Positions 12,397 through 23,789 of a stretch of DNA of 64,000 bases are shown piece after piece. Position 1 is the stretch's first letter. Each line of letters starts with the position of its first letter. Location of the stretch: NCBI RefSeq assembly GCF_024807845.1, contig NZ_JANUEQ010000006.1:124001-188000 (forward strand), read 5' to 3'. The notes beneath the pieces were generated by a model. It ran no database searches. It saw only the letters and a program-made list of their open reading frames with translations, and had not been told where the DNA came from. This DNA comes from Klebsiella sp. BIGb0407. GTDB lineage: Bacteria > Pseudomonadota > Gammaproteobacteria > Enterobacterales > Enterobacteriaceae. The position numbers and the translations under genes are program-made.

Positions 12397-12421
12397 TGTA
12401 CCCGGGTACATTGGCCCGGGT
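12397..12421. repeat. Palindrome and hairpin between nhaA and nhaR
   Basis: The segment holds a perfect 14-bp palindrome TGTACCCGGGTACA at 12397-12410. An alternative 7-bp stem ACCCGGG / CCCGGGT with an 8-base loop spans 12400-12421. No T run follows. It could be an operator or an mRNA processing/stability element before nhaR; I cannot decide. Confidence 0.5.
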
Positions 12422-12449
12422 ATCCGGGGTAAGGTAAGGAGCGTAGCTG

Positions 12450-13343
12450 ATGTCGTTGATTAATTACAATCATCTCTATTACTTCTGGCATGTCTGCAAA
12501 GAAGGCTCGGTTGCTGGTGCTGCGGAAGTCCTGCATTTGGCCCCACAAACGATTACCGGGCAGATTAAAGCGCTGGAAGTCCGGTTACAGGGGCAACTTT
12601 TTCGTCGTCAGGGACGCGGGATAGTGCCCTCTGAACTGGGTCAATTAGTCTTTCGCTATGCCGATCGTATGTTTACCCTTAGCCAGGAAATGCTGGATAT
12701 CGTGAACTATCGCAAAGAGTCCAGCACATTGTTTGAAGTCGGCGTAGCTGATGCTCTGTCAAAGCGACTGATTAGCGAGATCCTGAATATCGCAGTGGTT
12801 GAGGATGAACAGATCCATCTGCGCTGTTACGAGTCGACGCATGAAATGCTGCTTGAACAGCTGGGCCAGCATAAGCTGGATATGATTATTTCAGACTGCC
12901 CCATCGACTCGACACAACAAGAAGGACTCTTTTCGGTCAAGATAGGCGAGTGTGGTATCAGCTTTTGGTGTAAGAAACCGCTACCGGAAGCGCCATTTCC
13001 TGCCTGCCTGGAACAACGCCGATTACTGATCCCCGGGCGGCGCTCAATGCTCGGGCGCAAACTGCTTAACTGGATCCAGACTCAGGGACTACAGGTTGAG
13101 ATATTAGGTGAGTTTGATGATGCGGCGCTGATGAAGGCTTTTGGCGAAACGCATTCGGCTATTTTTGTCGCCCCGACAGGCTATATGCAGAATATCTATA
13201 GCGATGACAGTATTGTAGAACTAGGCCGCCTTGATAACGTGATGGAAGAGTACCATGCGATTTTTGCTGAGCGAATGATCCAGCATCCGGCGGTTCAGCG
13301 AATTTGTAATCATGATTATGCTACGTTGTTTCATAGCGCCTGA
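12450..13343 (+). CDS. nhaR: LysR-type activator NhaR
   Basis: 297-residue LysR-family regulator. The N-terminal winged HTH spans about residues 5-65 ([18 protein letters not shown]..., [12 protein letters not shown]), followed by the effector-binding domain with the conserved [18 protein letters not shown]. NhaR senses sodium and activates nhaA; in E. coli it also activates pgaABCD and osmC. AAGGAG lies 10 bp before the ATG. It is co-oriented with nhaA and convergent with an orphan lipoprotein gene. Confidence 0.96.
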   Translation: MSLINYNHLYYFWHVCKEGSVAGAAEVLHLAPQTITGQIKALEVRLQGQLFRRQGRGIVPSELGQLVFRYADRMFTLSQEMLDIVNYRKESSTLFEVGVADALSKRLISEILNIAVVEDEQIHLRCYESTHEMLLEQLGQHKLDMIISDCPIDSTQQEGLFSVKIGECGISFWCKKPLPEAPFPACLEQRRLLIPGRRSMLGRKLLNWIQTQGLQVEILGEFDDAALMKAFGETHSAIFVAPTGYMQNIYSDDSIVELGRLDNVMEEYHAIFAERMIQHPAVQRICNHDYATLFHSA

Positions 13344-13368
13344 TTTTATGGGGAACTCTCAGATATAA

Positions 13369-13764
13369 TTACTGTTTATAATATTTTATTATCTTATCGG
13401 TATTAGCTCTAAGAACCACATATTGAAAAAAGCCATTTCTTCCTGTCAGTGGAGAAACTATTTTTGTTTTATCCATAATAGCGACATGATTGAAATAAAC
13501 ATCAACATATTCACCCACATTACGGCTGAAAAAATCTTCAAACTGCATTGAGCAATCAGGGCTGTTTTTGATATTAAAAAAAACGTTATGACCGTGATTA
13601 CGACTTGATACGCCAGTGACACAGTCTTTTTTTAAAATAAATACTGAGCTTCCCGCCTGGTAGGTCAGTGGAGTAATGGGGCTTGTCAGTCGGGTATTGC
13701 CTGGGGGGTTACAGCCTGACAGCAAAATTAATAAAGAAGGAATAATAACCATTTTTTTTAACAT
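13369..13764 (-). CDS. Small lipoprotein of unknown function
   Basis: 131-residue protein with a clear lipoprotein signal: a lysine-rich start (MLKKMV), a hydrophobic stretch and the lipobox LLSGC at about residues 14-18, so Cys18 would be lipidated. Asn follows Cys, not Asp, which fits outer-membrane sorting. I do not recognise the mature domain; it has two further cysteines (from KKDCV and SPDCS) that could pair in the periplasm. I use the ATG at 13764 behind GGGAGA; a GTG one codon earlier is possible. It is convergent with nhaR and has no partner gene. Confidence 0.7.
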   Translation of the reverse strand: MLKKMVIIPSLLILLSGCNPPGNTRLTSPITPLTYQAGSSVFILKKDCVTGVSSRNHGHNVFFNIKNSPDCSMQFEDFFSRNVGEYVDVYFNHVAIMDKTKIVSPLTGRNGFFQYVVLRANTDKIIKYYKQ

Positions 13765-13846
13765 CACTTTCTCCCTGAAGGTTGATATTTAATCAAGCTG
13801 ATCATCGCCTTGCCTGTATTCGCTGATGCCTGGCAACGCCGATGAC

Positions 13847-13876
13847 AAAATTGATAGATTCAGCCTATCAATTTTT
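13847..13876. terminator. Hairpin upstream of the lipoprotein gene
   Basis: Perfect 11-bp stem AAAATTGATAG / CTATCAATTTT with a 7-base loop, ending in a T run on the + strand and an A run on the other side. It lies about 80 bp upstream of the lipoprotein start and ends no gene I can identify, so it may mark an insertion boundary. Confidence 0.55.
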
Positions 13877-14263
13877 CACTCTGCAAGAGGTATTCACAGT
13901 ACGGCGTCTTCGCTATCGCGGCAAGGCGTAGTTCAGTGTCAGGATCGTTATTAGCATTTTCTGAAGATAAAACTTCTGATATTTGTGATGAGGGCAGGCC
14001 TCTCGGGTTCGCCGATCGGCTGGTGATCCTAAATACTCTCTATCGCTGGCTAAATCAGAGGGAAAAACGGAACCCAGAGCAATTTGTTCCTTGGAAACAG
14101 GACTTTCAAGGCTGGCAGATTTACCACACATAACTGTGAGTGCTCTTTCTAGTAGGTTACGGAAGTGTTTATGGTCGTCCGAAGACGTCAGTTTTAGACC
14201 ACGTTCAACTCCTATGACTTACTCGTTTCAAGCGCTTTGAATCTGCCAGAAAAGAGAGTAATC
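13877..14263. other. Accessory intergenic DNA, no convincing gene
   Basis: About 390 bp between the hairpin and the toxin-antitoxin operator. Short open frames exist on both strands (for example + strand 13936-14133), but none has a ribosome site or a recognisable product. This may be decayed accessory DNA. Confidence 0.4.
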
Positions 14264-14278
14264 TAGCACCTGGTGCTA
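14264..14278. promoter_or_regulatory. Palindromic operator candidate of the toxin-antitoxin operon
   Basis: Perfect 7-1-7 palindrome TAGCACCTGGTGCTA, 27 bp before the toxin start. Position and form fit autoregulation by the HTH antitoxin, as known for HigA-type systems. Confidence 0.55.
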
Positions 14279-14305
14279 TAGTTATGGTGACAGGATGTCG
14301 GCCTA

Positions 14306-14665
14306 ATGCGTGTGTTCAAAAGTAAGTGGTTCACTAAGGTGGCTAAATCTCACGCCATCAAGGATAGCGAGTTATGTCGGGCTATTGAGGCGGTGATGGA
14401 AGGAAAAGCTGACGATCTCGGCGGTGGTGTTTATAAAAAACGGCTGAGCCAGAATCGCGAACGCGCCATAATACTGGCGAAAGGTGGACAGCATTGGTTT
14501 TACACTTTCCTGTATGCCAAGCAGGATATGGCAAATATCGATAATAGCGAACTGGCCGGATTTCGTGAGTTGGCGAAGCACTATTCTACCCTGGCGGATG
14601 AAGAAATTACCGTATTGATTAAGAATAAAGAACGGGTGGAGATTTGCTATGACCACAAAAAATAA
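14306..14665 (+). CDS. RelE/HigB-type toxin
   Basis: 119-residue protein of the RelE/ParE superfamily, most like the HigB-2/COG4737 group. It starts MRVFKSKWFTKVAKSHAI, has GGGVYKKRLSQNRERA in the middle and ends in a region that follows FYTFLYAKQD. Members are usually ribosome-dependent mRNA interferases. The toxin gene comes first and overlaps the antitoxin gene by 17 bp, the order typical of higBA. A perfect palindrome lies 27 bp upstream. The residue pattern is complete, so the toxin is probably functional. Confidence 0.85.
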   Translation: MRVFKSKWFTKVAKSHAIKDSELCRAIEAVMEGKADDLGGGVYKKRLSQNRERAIILAKGGQHWFYTFLYAKQDMANIDNSELAGFRELAKHYSTLADEEITVLIKNKERVEICYDHKK

Positions 14666-14972
14666 ATTCAAGAGTCCGGCATTTGAAGCTATCCACAGCG
14701 CTGCTTCTGGATTATTTAGTGTCGACGCTATCGGGCAGGAAACGATGCGCAACTTTGACAAAGCGTGTCTCAACAGCATAGACGACCTTCAACCTCTTGA
14801 GATTAAAGCACTGCGTGAGAGGCTAAATGTCAGTCAGCCAGTTTTCGCTCACTACCTTAACACCAGCGTTTCAACGGTGCAGAAATGGGAAAGCGGCGTA
14901 AAACGCCCCAGCGGTTTATCGCTGAAACTGCTTGCGGTGGTGCAGAAGCATGGGTTGAAGGTGTTGGTTTGA
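14649..14972 (+). CDS. HigA/NadS-type antitoxin (XRE HTH)
   Basis: 107-residue antitoxin partner. The C-terminal half holds an XRE helix-turn-helix (LRERLNVSQPVFAHYLNTSV, then STVQKWESGVKRPSG), and the N-terminal part probably wraps the toxin. It matches the group often named NadS. It should neutralise the toxin and repress the operon through the upstream palindrome. Its start lies inside the toxin gene, so translation is coupled. The rpsT terminator follows on the opposite strand. Confidence 0.86.
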   Translation: MTTKNKFKSPAFEAIHSAASGLFSVDAIGQETMRNFDKACLNSIDDLQPLEIKALRERLNVSQPVFAHYLNTSVSTVQKWESGVKRPSGLSLKLLAVVQKHGLKVLV

Positions 14973-15040
14973 TTGATTTTTAAGAGGGTAATCTGGGATT
15001 TTTATTGCATGTGATGTCAGAGATAAATTTCAGGCATAAA

Positions 15041-15068
15041 AAAACCGGCCGAAGCCGGTTTTTTTCAA
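15041..15068. terminator. Bidirectional terminator rpsT / antitoxin
   Basis: Stem AAAAACCGGC / GCCGGTTTTT around a CGAA-type loop, with A and T runs on either side. It ends rpsT on the minus strand and the toxin-antitoxin operon on the plus strand. Confidence 0.9.
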
Positions 15069-15087
15069 AGCAACAACAGACGGGCGA

Positions 15088-15420
<333 letters not shown>

Positions 15421-15676
15421 TCAATGGATTTGTGCAAATAAACGTCGTTAAAGCCACGGCGCGTCTTGCGTTATGATGGCGCGAATTCTATCAGCATCGG
15501 GCTTGCGAATACAGCCTTTCGCATCAAAATTACACATGAAAAGACGAATCCCCAGTAAATATCTGTGCCTTCAGAGGTAAATTAGTGAAACCTTTACGAT
15601 AAAGGCAACAATCGCAGGTTAACCTTATCTCTGGTAGTTGGTATAATCCAATGATTCCCACTGTTTTGAGCCAGGC

Positions 15677-16609
15677 ATGAAGCTGATACGCGGTATACAT
15701 AATCTGCGCCAGAATCATCACGGGTGTGTCCTTACTATCGGTAATTTTGATGGGATGCACCGTGGTCATCAGGCGCTGCTAAAGGGCTTGTGCGAGGAAG
15801 GTCGTGCGCGCAACCTGCCGGTGATGGTCATGATTTTTGAACCTCAACCGCTTGAACTGTTCTCTTCAGACCACGCGCCTGCTCGCCTGACCAGCTTGCG
15901 CGAAAAGCTACGTTATTTAGCAGAGTCTGGTGTCGATGCGGTGTTATGTGTGCGCTTTGACAGGCGATTTGCTGCACTAACCGCTCAAAACTTTATCAAT
16001 GACCTGCTGGTTAAACGTCTCGGGGTTAAATACCTGGCGGTGGGTGATGATTTCCGCTTTGGCGCTGGTCGTCTGGGCGATTTCTTGTTATTACAGAAGG
16101 CGAGTGAAGAATTCGGCTTCGACCTCACCAGCGCAGATACCTTTTGCTCTCAGGGGGTACGAATCAGTAGTACCGCTGTGCGTCAGGCGCTGGCTGATGA
16201 TGATTTTGAGCAAGCTGAAAGTCTGCTCGGGCATCCGTACAGTATTTCCGGACGCGTCGTTCATGGTGATGCCCTGGGGCGCACTATTGGTTTCCCGACC
16301 GCGAATCTGCCGTTAAAACGCCAGGTATCCCCGGTCAAAGGGGTCTATGCGGTCGAAGTGATGGGCCTGGGTGATAAACCGTTAATTGGCGTGGCCAATA
16401 TTGGTACTCGCCCGACGGTATCTGGTATACGCAAGCAGCTAGAAGTCCATTTATTGGACGTTGTAATGGATCTGTACGGACGCCATATAGACGTGGTGTT
16501 ACGTAAAAAAATACGTCATGAACAGCGATTTGCTTCTCTTGATGAACTTAAGGCACAAATTGCCAGAGATGTAGCGACAGCTCGCGAATTTTTTGGGTCA
16601 AACGCCTGA
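15677..16609 (+). CDS. ribF: Riboflavin kinase / FAD synthetase
   Basis: 310-residue bifunctional enzyme. The N-terminal nucleotidyltransferase domain has TIGNFDGMHRGHQALL near residues 20-35. The C-terminal riboflavin kinase domain has GRTIGFPTANLPL and RPTVSG. It makes FMN from riboflavin and then FAD. It is the first gene of ribF-ileS-lspA-fkpB-ispH, with 32 bp to ileS. rpsT runs in the opposite direction about 325 bp upstream, so promoters for both lie between them. Confidence 0.98.
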   Translation: MKLIRGIHNLRQNHHGCVLTIGNFDGMHRGHQALLKGLCEEGRARNLPVMVMIFEPQPLELFSSDHAPARLTSLREKLRYLAESGVDAVLCVRFDRRFAALTAQNFINDLLVKRLGVKYLAVGDDFRFGAGRLGDFLLLQKASEEFGFDLTSADTFCSQGVRISSTAVRQALADDDFEQAESLLGHPYSISGRVVHGDALGRTIGFPTANLPLKRQVSPVKGVYAVEVMGLGDKPLIGVANIGTRPTVSGIRKQLEVHLLDVVMDLYGRHIDVVLRKKIRHEQRFASLDELKAQIARDVATAREFFGSNA

Positions 16610-16641
16610 ATGGCTAACCGAAACACGGAACTGAGAATCTA

Positions 16642-19458
16642 ATGAGTGACTTTAAATCTACCTTGAATTTGCCGGAAACAGGTTTCCCAATGCGTGGCGA
16701 CCTGGCCAAACGTGAGCCAGGTATGCTGGCTCGCTGGAATGGTGATGACCTGTACAACATCATTCGCCAGGCCAAAAAAGGCAAAAAAACCTTTATTTTG
16801 CATGATGGCCCTCCTTATGCGAACGGTAGCATTCATATTGGTCACTCAGTTAACAAGATTCTGAAAGACATTATTGTTAAATCAAAAGGTCTGTCAGGTT
16901 TTGACTCGCCTTATATTCCAGGCTGGGATTGCCACGGTCTGCCAATTGAACTGAAAGTTGAACAACTTATCGGTAAACCGGGCGAGAAAGTCACCGCCGC
17001 AGAGTTCCGCGCTGCTTGTCGTAAATATGCCGCTGAACAGGTTGATGGCCAGCGTGCAGACTTTATTCGTCTGGGTATTCTGGGTGACTGGGACAAACCT
17101 TACCTGACCATGGACTTTAAAACCGAAGCCAATATCATCCGTGCTTTGGGTAAAATTGTCGGCAATGGTCACCTGCATAAAGGGGCTAAACCGGTTCACT
17201 GGTGCGTTGACTGTGGTTCTTCCCTGGCTGAAGCGGAAGTGGAATACGATGACAGAACTTCCCCATCTATCGATGTGGTTTTCACTGCCGTAGACCCGCA
17301 AGCCGTAGTTGAAAAGTTTGGTGTGTCCCAGGTTAATGGCCCGGTGTCTCTGCTTATCTGGACGACCACCCCTTGGACCTTACCGGCAAACCGCGCTATT
17401 TCACTGGCGGCAGATTTTGACTATGCGCTGGTACAGATTGAAGGTCAGGCACTTATTCTGGCAACCGAACTGGTCGAAAGCGTAATGAAACGCGCCGCTA
17501 TCACCGACTACCAGGTACTGGGCTCAGTGAAAGGCGAAGCGCTGGAATTAATGCGCTTTAAACATCCTTTCATGGATTTTGATGTACCCGCTATTCTTGC
17601 AGACCACGTTACGCTGGATGCCGGTACCGGCGCGGTGCATACCGCGGGCGGTCACGGTCCGGATGACTATGTTATCTCCCAGAAATACGGTCTGGAAATC
17701 GCCAATCCCGTTGGGCCAAATGGTTGCTATCTGCCAGGAACCTTCCCGGGACTTGACGGCGTAATGGTGTTTAAGGCCAACGATCTTATCGTGAGCCTGC
17801 TGCAGGACAACGGCAAATTGCTGCATCTTGAAAAACTGCGTCATAGCTATCCACACTGCTGGCGTCACAAAACCCCGATCATTTTCCGCGCTACGCCACA
17901 ATGGTTTATCAGCATGGATCAGAAAGGGTTGCGTGAGCAGTCACTGAAAGAGATCAAAAGCGTTCAGTGGATCCCGGACTGGGGCCAGGCACGAATTGAG
18001 TCAATGGTCGCGAATCGTCCGGACTGGTGTATCTCTCGTCAGCGTACCTGGGGCGTTCCTATGTCGCTGTTTGTCCATAAAGATACCGAAGAACTGCATC
18101 CGCGCGCGCTGGAACTGATGGAAGAAGTCGCTAAACGCGTTGAGGAAGACGGTATTCAGGCATGGTGGGATCTTGACCCGCGTGATCTGTTAGGTGATGA
18201 AGCCGCTGACTACGTCAAAGTGCCTGATACCCTGGACGTTTGGTTTGACTCAGGTTCTACCAGTTCTTCTGTGGTTGATGTGCGTCCGGAATTTGGTGGC
18301 AATGCCGCTGATATGTATCTGGAAGGTTCAGATCAACACCGCGGCTGGTTTATGTCATCGCTGATGATTTCAACCGCGATGAAAGGTAAAGCGCCTTATC
18401 GCCAGGTTCTGACTCACGGCTTTACCGTTGATGGTCAGGGACGCAAAATGTCCAAGTCCATCGGCAATACTATCGCCCCACAAGATGTGATGAATAAACT
18501 GGGGGCGGATATTTTACGTCTCTGGGTTGCCTCAACCGACTATACCGGTGAAATCGCGGTTTCCGATGAGATCCTTAAACGTTCCGCTGATGCCTATCGT
18601 CGTATCCGTAACACCGCGCGTTTCTTGCTGGCAAACCTGAATGGCTTTAACCCGGCCACTGACAGTGTTAAACCAGAAGATATGGTGGTGCTGGATCGCT
18701 GGGCAGTAGGCTGCGCGCAAGAAGCTCAGGCTGATATCCTCGCTTCTTATGAAAGCTATGACTTCCATGAAGTCGTTCAGCGTATGATGCGTTTCTGTTC
18801 TGTCGAAATGGGTTCATTCTATCTCGACATCATCAAAGACCGTCAGTACACCGCGAAGCCTGATAGCGTTGCGCGTCGTAGCTGTCAGACCGCGTTGTAT
18901 CATATCGCGCAGGCCTTGGTCCGCTGGATGGCACCTATTATGTCCTTCACCGCCGATGAGATCTGGAACTACCTGCCGGGTGAGCATGACCAATATGTAT
19001 TCACCGGTGAATGGTACGAAGGTCTGTTTGGTCTTGAAGAACATGAACAAATGGGCAATGACTTCTGGGATACGCTGCTGACTGTCCGCGGTGAAGTGAA
19101 CAAAGTGATTGAGCAGGCGCGTGCTGATAAAGTACTCGGTGGTTCTCTGGAAGCCGCAGTCACGCTGTATGCTGATGCTGAACTAGCCGCTAAACTGAAC
19201 AGCCTGAGCGAAGAATTGCGTTTTGTCCTTCTGACCTCCGAGGCGACCGTTGCTGATTATGAAGCAGCTGGCGCTGATGCGCAGCAAAGTGACGTTCTGA
19301 AAGGACTGAAAGTAGCGCTGCGTAAAGCCGATGGTGAGAAGTGCCCGCGCTGCTGGCATTACACTACCGATATTGGCAAGAATGCGGAACACGCAGAAGT
19401 GTGTGGTCGCTGTGTCACTAACGTCGCCGGTGCTGGCGAACAGCGTAAGTTTGCCTGA
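16642..19458 (+). CDS. ileS: Isoleucyl-tRNA synthetase
   Basis: 938-residue class I aminoacyl-tRNA synthetase, equal to E. coli. The HIGH motif lies in [13 protein letters not shown] near residue 60, and KMSKS lies in [10 protein letters not shown] near residue 600. An editing domain ([14 protein letters not shown]) is present, as are the C-terminal zinc cysteines CPRC...CGRC. It charges tRNA-Ile and edits valine. Its last base overlaps the lspA start (TGATG). Confidence 0.99.
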   Translation: MSDFKSTLNLPETGFPMRGDLAKREPGMLARWNGDDLYNIIRQAKKGKKTFILHDGPPYANGSIHIGHSVNKILKDIIVKSKGLSGFDSPYIPGWDCHGLPIELKVEQLIGKPGEKVTAAEFRAACRKYAAEQVDGQRADFIRLGILGDWDKPYLTMDFKTEANIIRALGKIVGNGHLHKGAKPVHWCVDCGSSLAEAEVEYDDRTSPSIDVVFTAVDPQAVVEKFGVSQVNGPVSLLIWTTTPWTLPANRAISLAADFDYALVQIEGQALILATELVESVMKRAAITDYQVLGSVKGEALELMRFKHPFMDFDVPAILADHVTLDAGTGAVHTAGGHGPDDYVISQKYGLEIANPVGPNGCYLPGTFPGLDGVMVFKANDLIVSLLQDNGKLLHLEKLRHSYPHCWRHKTPIIFRATPQWFISMDQKGLREQSLKEIKSVQWIPDWGQARIESMVANRPDWCISRQRTWGVPMSLFVHKDTEELHPRALELMEEVAKRVEEDGIQAWWDLDPRDLLGDEAADYVKVPDTLDVWFDSGSTSSSVVDVRPEFGGNAADMYLEGSDQHRGWFMSSLMISTAMKGKAPYRQVLTHGFTVDGQGRKMSKSIGNTIAPQDVMNKLGADILRLWVASTDYTGEIAVSDEILKRSADAYRRIRNTARFLLANLNGFNPATDSVKPEDMVVLDRWAVGCAQEAQADILASYESYDFHEVVQRMMRFCSVEMGSFYLDIIKDRQYTAKPDSVARRSCQTALYHIAQALVRWMAPIMSFTADEIWNYLPGEHDQYVFTGEWYEGLFGLEEHEQMGNDFWDTLLTVRGEVNKVIEQARADKVLGGSLEAAVTLYADAELAAKLNSLSEELRFVLLTSEATVADYEAAGADAQQSDVLKGLKVALRKADGEKCPRCWHYTTDIGKNAEHAEVCGRCVTNVAGAGEQRKFA

Positions 19459-19961
19459 TGAAACCTATATTCTCTACCGGGTTGCGCTGGCTCTGGCTGG
19501 CGGTGGCTGTACTCGCGATTGACTTGGGCAGTAAGTATCTGGTCCTCCAGCATTTTATGCTGGGGGAAACCTTACCCCTGTTCCCGTCACTTAATTTGCA
19601 CTATGCCCGTAACTACGGCGCCGCGTTTAGTTTCCTGGCGGATAAAGAGGGCTGGCAGCGCTGGTTCTTCGCCGGTATTGCTATTGCTATCTGCGTGGTA
19701 CTGATGGTCATGATGTACCGCGGAAAAGCCAGTGATAAGCTCAATAATATTGCTTATGCGCTGATTATTGGTGGTGCGCTGGGCAATTTATTCGACCGGC
19801 TCTGGCACGGCTTTGTCGTCGATATGATCGATTTCTATGTCGGTGACTGGCATTTTGCCACTTTCAATCTTGCCGATACCGCCATCTGTATCGGTGCGGC
19901 GCTTATCGTTTTAGAGGGGTTCATTATCCCTTCTAAAAAGCCCGCGCAGGAAAAAAGGTAA
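19458..19961 (+). CDS. lspA: Lipoprotein signal peptidase II
   Basis: 167-residue inner-membrane aspartyl protease with four transmembrane segments. The catalytic region has [20 protein letters not shown] and FNLADTAI, carrying the two active-site aspartates. It removes signal peptides from prolipoproteins after Lgt acylation; the orphan lipoprotein in this window would be a substrate. It overlaps ileS by one base and is three bases from fkpB. Confidence 0.98.
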   Translation: MKPIFSTGLRWLWLAVAVLAIDLGSKYLVLQHFMLGETLPLFPSLNLHYARNYGAAFSFLADKEGWQRWFFAGIAIAICVVLMVMMYRGKASDKLNNIAYALIIGGALGNLFDRLWHGFVVDMIDFYVGDWHFATFNLADTAICIGAALIVLEGFIIPSKKPAQEKR

Positions 19962-19964
19962 TTC

Positions 19965-20414
19965 ATGGCTGACTCTGTACAACAAAATAGCGCAGTTCTG
20001 GTTCATTTTATTCTTAAACTGGAAGATGGATCGACCGCTGAGTCTACGCGTAGTAGCGGCAAGCCAGCACTGTTCCGACTGGGAGACACCAGCCTGTCTC
20101 CCGGACTGGAAGCAGAACTGATAGGTTTAACCGCGGGGGAGCAAAAATCGTTCTTTCTTGCGCCTGAGTCCGCATTTGGTATCCCTAGCCCGGATATGAT
20201 CCAGTATTTCTCTCGCCGTGAATTTGCGGCGGCTGGTGAACCCGTGCCGGGAGCCATTATGCTGTTTACTGGCATGGATGGTAGCGAAATGCCTGGAGTG
20301 GTGCGTGAAGTGAATGGTGATTCCATCACCGTTGATTTTAATCACCCCCTGGCCGGGCAGACTATTCACTTTGACATTGAAGTACTGGAAGTCGATCCGG
20401 TACTGGAGGCGTAA
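19965..20414 (+). CDS. fkpB: FKBP-type peptidyl-prolyl isomerase
   Basis: 149-residue SlpA-type FKBP. The FKBP core is split by the IF (insert-in-flap) domain ([21 protein letters not shown] region), and the C-terminus continues [20 protein letters not shown]. It catalyses proline isomerisation and acts as a cytoplasmic folding helper. It sits between lspA and ispH, with no gap before the ispH start codon. Confidence 0.97.
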   Translation: MADSVQQNSAVLVHFILKLEDGSTAESTRSSGKPALFRLGDTSLSPGLEAELIGLTAGEQKSFFLAPESAFGIPSPDMIQYFSRREFAAAGEPVPGAIMLFTGMDGSEMPGVVREVNGDSITVDFNHPLAGQTIHFDIEVLEVDPVLEA

Positions 20415-21365
20415 ATGCAGATCCTGTTGGCTAATCCCAGAGGTTTTTGTGCTGGGGTCGACCGCGCTATCAGCATTGTTGAGAATGCACTTCAACTCTA
20501 TGGCGCACCGATTTATGTGCGTCACGAAGTGGTACATAACCGCTACGTCGTTGATAGCTTGCGTGGACGTGGAGCAATTTTTATCGAGCAAATCAGTGAA
20601 GTGCCTGATGGCGCGATCCTGATTTTCTCGGCCCATGGTGTTTCTCAGGCAGTACGTAATGAAGCGAAATCTCGTGAACTTACGGTATTCGATGCGACTT
20701 GCCCGCTGGTAACCAAAGTGCATATGGAAGTGGCGCGAGCCAGCCGTCGTGGTGAAGAGTCTATTCTTATCGGGCATGCCGGACACCCGGAAGTCGAAGG
20801 AACGATGGGGCAATACAGTAACCCGAAAGGGGGAATGTACCTGGTCGAATCACCTGATGATGTCTGGACGCTTGATGTTAAAGATGCCAGTAATCTCTCC
20901 TTTATGACTCAGACAACCTTATCGGTTGATGATACCTCGGACGTGATTGACGCTTTACGTCAGCGATTCCCGGAGATTACCGGCCCGCGCAAAGATGATA
21001 TCTGCTATGCCACGACTAACCGTCAGGAAGCGGTACGTTCCCTGGCGAGTGAAGCTGATGTCGTACTGGTGGTGGGTTCGAAAAACTCGTCTAACTCTAA
21101 CCGTCTTGCTGAGCTGGCTCAGCGAATGGGCAAAGCCGCCTATTTGATTGATGATGCGACAGATATTCAGGAAGAGTGGCTGAAAAATGCCCGTTGTGTT
21201 GGCGTCACCGCAGGGGCTTCCGCGCCGGATATTCTGGTGCAGAACGTGATTACCCGTTTACGTTCGCTGGGCGGGGAAGAAGCGCGTGAACTGAGTGGGC
21301 GTGAAGAAAATATTGTTTTTGAAGTTCCGCGTGAATTGCGGGTCGATGTTCGTGAAGTCGACTAG
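20415..21365 (+). CDS. ispH: 4-hydroxy-3-methylbut-2-enyl diphosphate reductase
   Basis: 316-residue iron-sulfur enzyme of the MEP pathway, reducing HMBPP to IPP and DMAPP. The three cluster cysteines are in [23 protein letters not shown] and [19 protein letters not shown] before the ATG is a strong ribosome site and overlaps the end of fkpB. It is the last gene of the ribF operon, followed by a strong terminator 27 bp downstream. Confidence 0.99.
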   Translation: MQILLANPRGFCAGVDRAISIVENALQLYGAPIYVRHEVVHNRYVVDSLRGRGAIFIEQISEVPDGAILIFSAHGVSQAVRNEAKSRELTVFDATCPLVTKVHMEVARASRRGEESILIGHAGHPEVEGTMGQYSNPKGGMYLVESPDDVWTLDVKDASNLSFMTQTTLSVDDTSDVIDALRQRFPEITGPRKDDICYATTNRQEAVRSLASEADVVLVVGSKNSSNSNRLAELAQRMGKAAYLIDDATDIQEEWLKNARCVGVTAGASAPDILVQNVITRLRSLGGEEARELSGREENIVFEVPRELRVDVREVD

Positions 21366-21391
21366 CATGGCGAGCGACAAATTATAAGACG

Positions 21392-21426
21392 ATGCCAGTT
21401 GATGTAAATCAGCTGGCATTTTTTTT
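21392..21426 (+). terminator. ispH terminator
   Basis: 12-bp stem ATGCCAGTTGAT / ATCAGCTGGCAT with a GTAA loop and seven or eight T. The rihC ribosome site GGAG begins immediately after the T run, so rihC either relies on read-through or has a promoter within this stretch. Confidence 0.9.
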
Positions 21427-21436
21427 GGAGAACAGT

Positions 21437-22354
21437 ATGAACAAGATCCCTATCATTATTGATACTGACCCGGGTATTGACGACGCGGTGGCTATCGCTG
21501 CTGCGCTTTTTTCTCCTCAACTCGACGTGAAACTCATCAGTACCGTATCTGGTAATGTTTCGGTGGAGAAAACGACCCGTAATGCCCTGCAATTAATGAC
21601 GTTCTGGCAGCAGCCGGTTCCCGTTGCGCGTGGAGCTGCTGCTCCACTGTTACGCCCGCCACGTGACGCTTCTAGTGTTCATGGCGAGTCCGGTATGGCT
21701 GGCTATAGCTTTGCTCCGGCCGATCGTGGCGCGATTGATAAACCTGCTTTTCTGGCTATCCATGATTGTCTGCTGGCCAGTGAAGAACCTGTTACCCTGG
21801 TCACTATCGGTCCTTTGACCAATATCGCTATGCTGCTGGCCCACTATCCTGAATGTAAATCACGTATTAAGCGCATTGTGATGATGGGCGGTTCGTCAGG
21901 AAGAGGTAACTTCACGCCGAATGCCGAATTTAATATTGCGGTCGATCCTGAAGCAGCAGCGCATGTCTTTAATAGCGGGCTGGATATTGTGATGTGCGGG
22001 CTGGATGTCACTAATCATGCGATGCTGACGCCTGAGTACCTGACAACTTTACCCGGACTGAACCGTACTGGAAAAATGCTGCATGCAATTTTTAGTCACT
22101 ATCGTAGTGGCAGCATGGAAACAGGACTGAGGATGCATGATTTAACCGCCATCGCCTTTTTAGTTAAACCGGAATTGTTCCGTACCAAACCATGCTTTGT
22201 GGCAGTTGAAACGCAAGGTGAGTATACCAGCGGTACTACCGTGGTCGATATTGAACAACGGTTAGGGCACCCAGCCAATGCTGAGGTAGCTTTAGATATT
22301 GATGTTATTGGTTTTCAGCAATGGGTGACAGAGGCACTGGCGCTGGCTCCCTGA
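21437..22354 (+). CDS. rihC: Ribonucleoside hydrolase RihC
   Basis: 305-residue nucleoside hydrolase that splits ribonucleosides into base and ribose. The calcium-binding [11 protein letters not shown] is at the N-terminus and the second metal aspartate lies near the C-terminus in MHDLTAIA. I use the ATG at 21437, behind GGAGAACAG; the longer frame from 21392 would run through the ispH terminator hairpin. RihC has broad base specificity in E. coli and sits at the same map position. Confidence 0.96.
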   Translation: MNKIPIIIDTDPGIDDAVAIAAALFSPQLDVKLISTVSGNVSVEKTTRNALQLMTFWQQPVPVARGAAAPLLRPPRDASSVHGESGMAGYSFAPADRGAIDKPAFLAIHDCLLASEEPVTLVTIGPLTNIAMLLAHYPECKSRIKRIVMMGGSSGRGNFTPNAEFNIAVDPEAAAHVFNSGLDIVMCGLDVTNHAMLTPEYLTTLPGLNRTGKMLHAIFSHYRSGSMETGLRMHDLTAIAFLVKPELFRTKPCFVAVETQGEYTSGTTVVDIEQRLGHPANAEVALDIDVIGFQQWVTEALALAP

Positions 22355-22435
22355 AGGCGATCTGCGTGAGTTTAAGCGAGATTTATAATAAACATCGTCG
22401 AACAGTAAATTCTAATTATCAGTGTTTTTGGCTGG

Positions 22436-23325
<890 letters not shown>

Positions 23326-23374
23326 ATTTTAATGATTAAATCATGCTGATTTATTATTTTTAATATACTGATTT

Positions 23375-23406
23375 AATGGGTGATATTTTATCGCCCATTT
23401 TTTTAA
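23375..23406 (+). terminator. dapB terminator
   Basis: 9-bp stem AATGGGTGA / TCGCCCATT (one G-T pair) followed by seven T. Confidence 0.75.
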
Positions 23407-23789
23407 TTATTATTTAGAGTGTTTTGATGTGTTTTTCATTACTGCAAGGTATAAATCATAGTTTTACCGTTGCAATTGGGCGTCAGGCTACGAAAAGCCT
23501 CATGATTGATTGTTTTTTAATCTCACTATTTAATTTACCCCCTCAGGATTGCTAGCAATCGATTACCTGCCTAAGTTATCTGAATATTTTAACCACTAAT
23601 GACAGTTTTATTTATCAGAATGGCAAATATCTATGAAAAGTGCGCGACAGAGTAGACTTTTGACTGTCTTATCTCTAGAATGCCGCCGTTTGCCAAAAAT
23701 CCTGCTGGTAGACGTTTTTTGCGATTGATTCTGACTACGGTTTTGAATTAATATGCGGATAAAATGAATGATTATTCTTGGAGGACGTT
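23407..23789 (+). promoter_or_regulatory. carAB control region with P1 and ArgR boxes
   Basis: About 380 bp upstream of carA. TAGAAT at 23676-23681, followed by GCCGCCGTTTGCC, matches the E. coli P1 (pyrimidine-regulated) -10 and start region. Just before the gene, TTGAATTAATATGC (about 23743-23756) and ATGAATGATTATTC (about 23764-23777) resemble two ARG boxes over P2. This predicts arginine repression at P2 and pyrimidine/purine control at P1, as in E. coli. The rest of the stretch is AT-rich without another gene. Confidence 0.7.

Noticed and set aside
13938-13950. GTCAGGATCGTTA identical to a piece near the end of nhaA (about 12318-12330)
   Set aside because: Only 13-14 bases with no extension on either side, so chance is sufficient.
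13936-14133. 65-codon frame on the + strand between the lipoprotein gene and the toxin-antitoxin operon
   Set aside because: No ribosome-binding site, no recognisable product, and the opposite strand is equally open. Listed only as accessory intergenic DNA.
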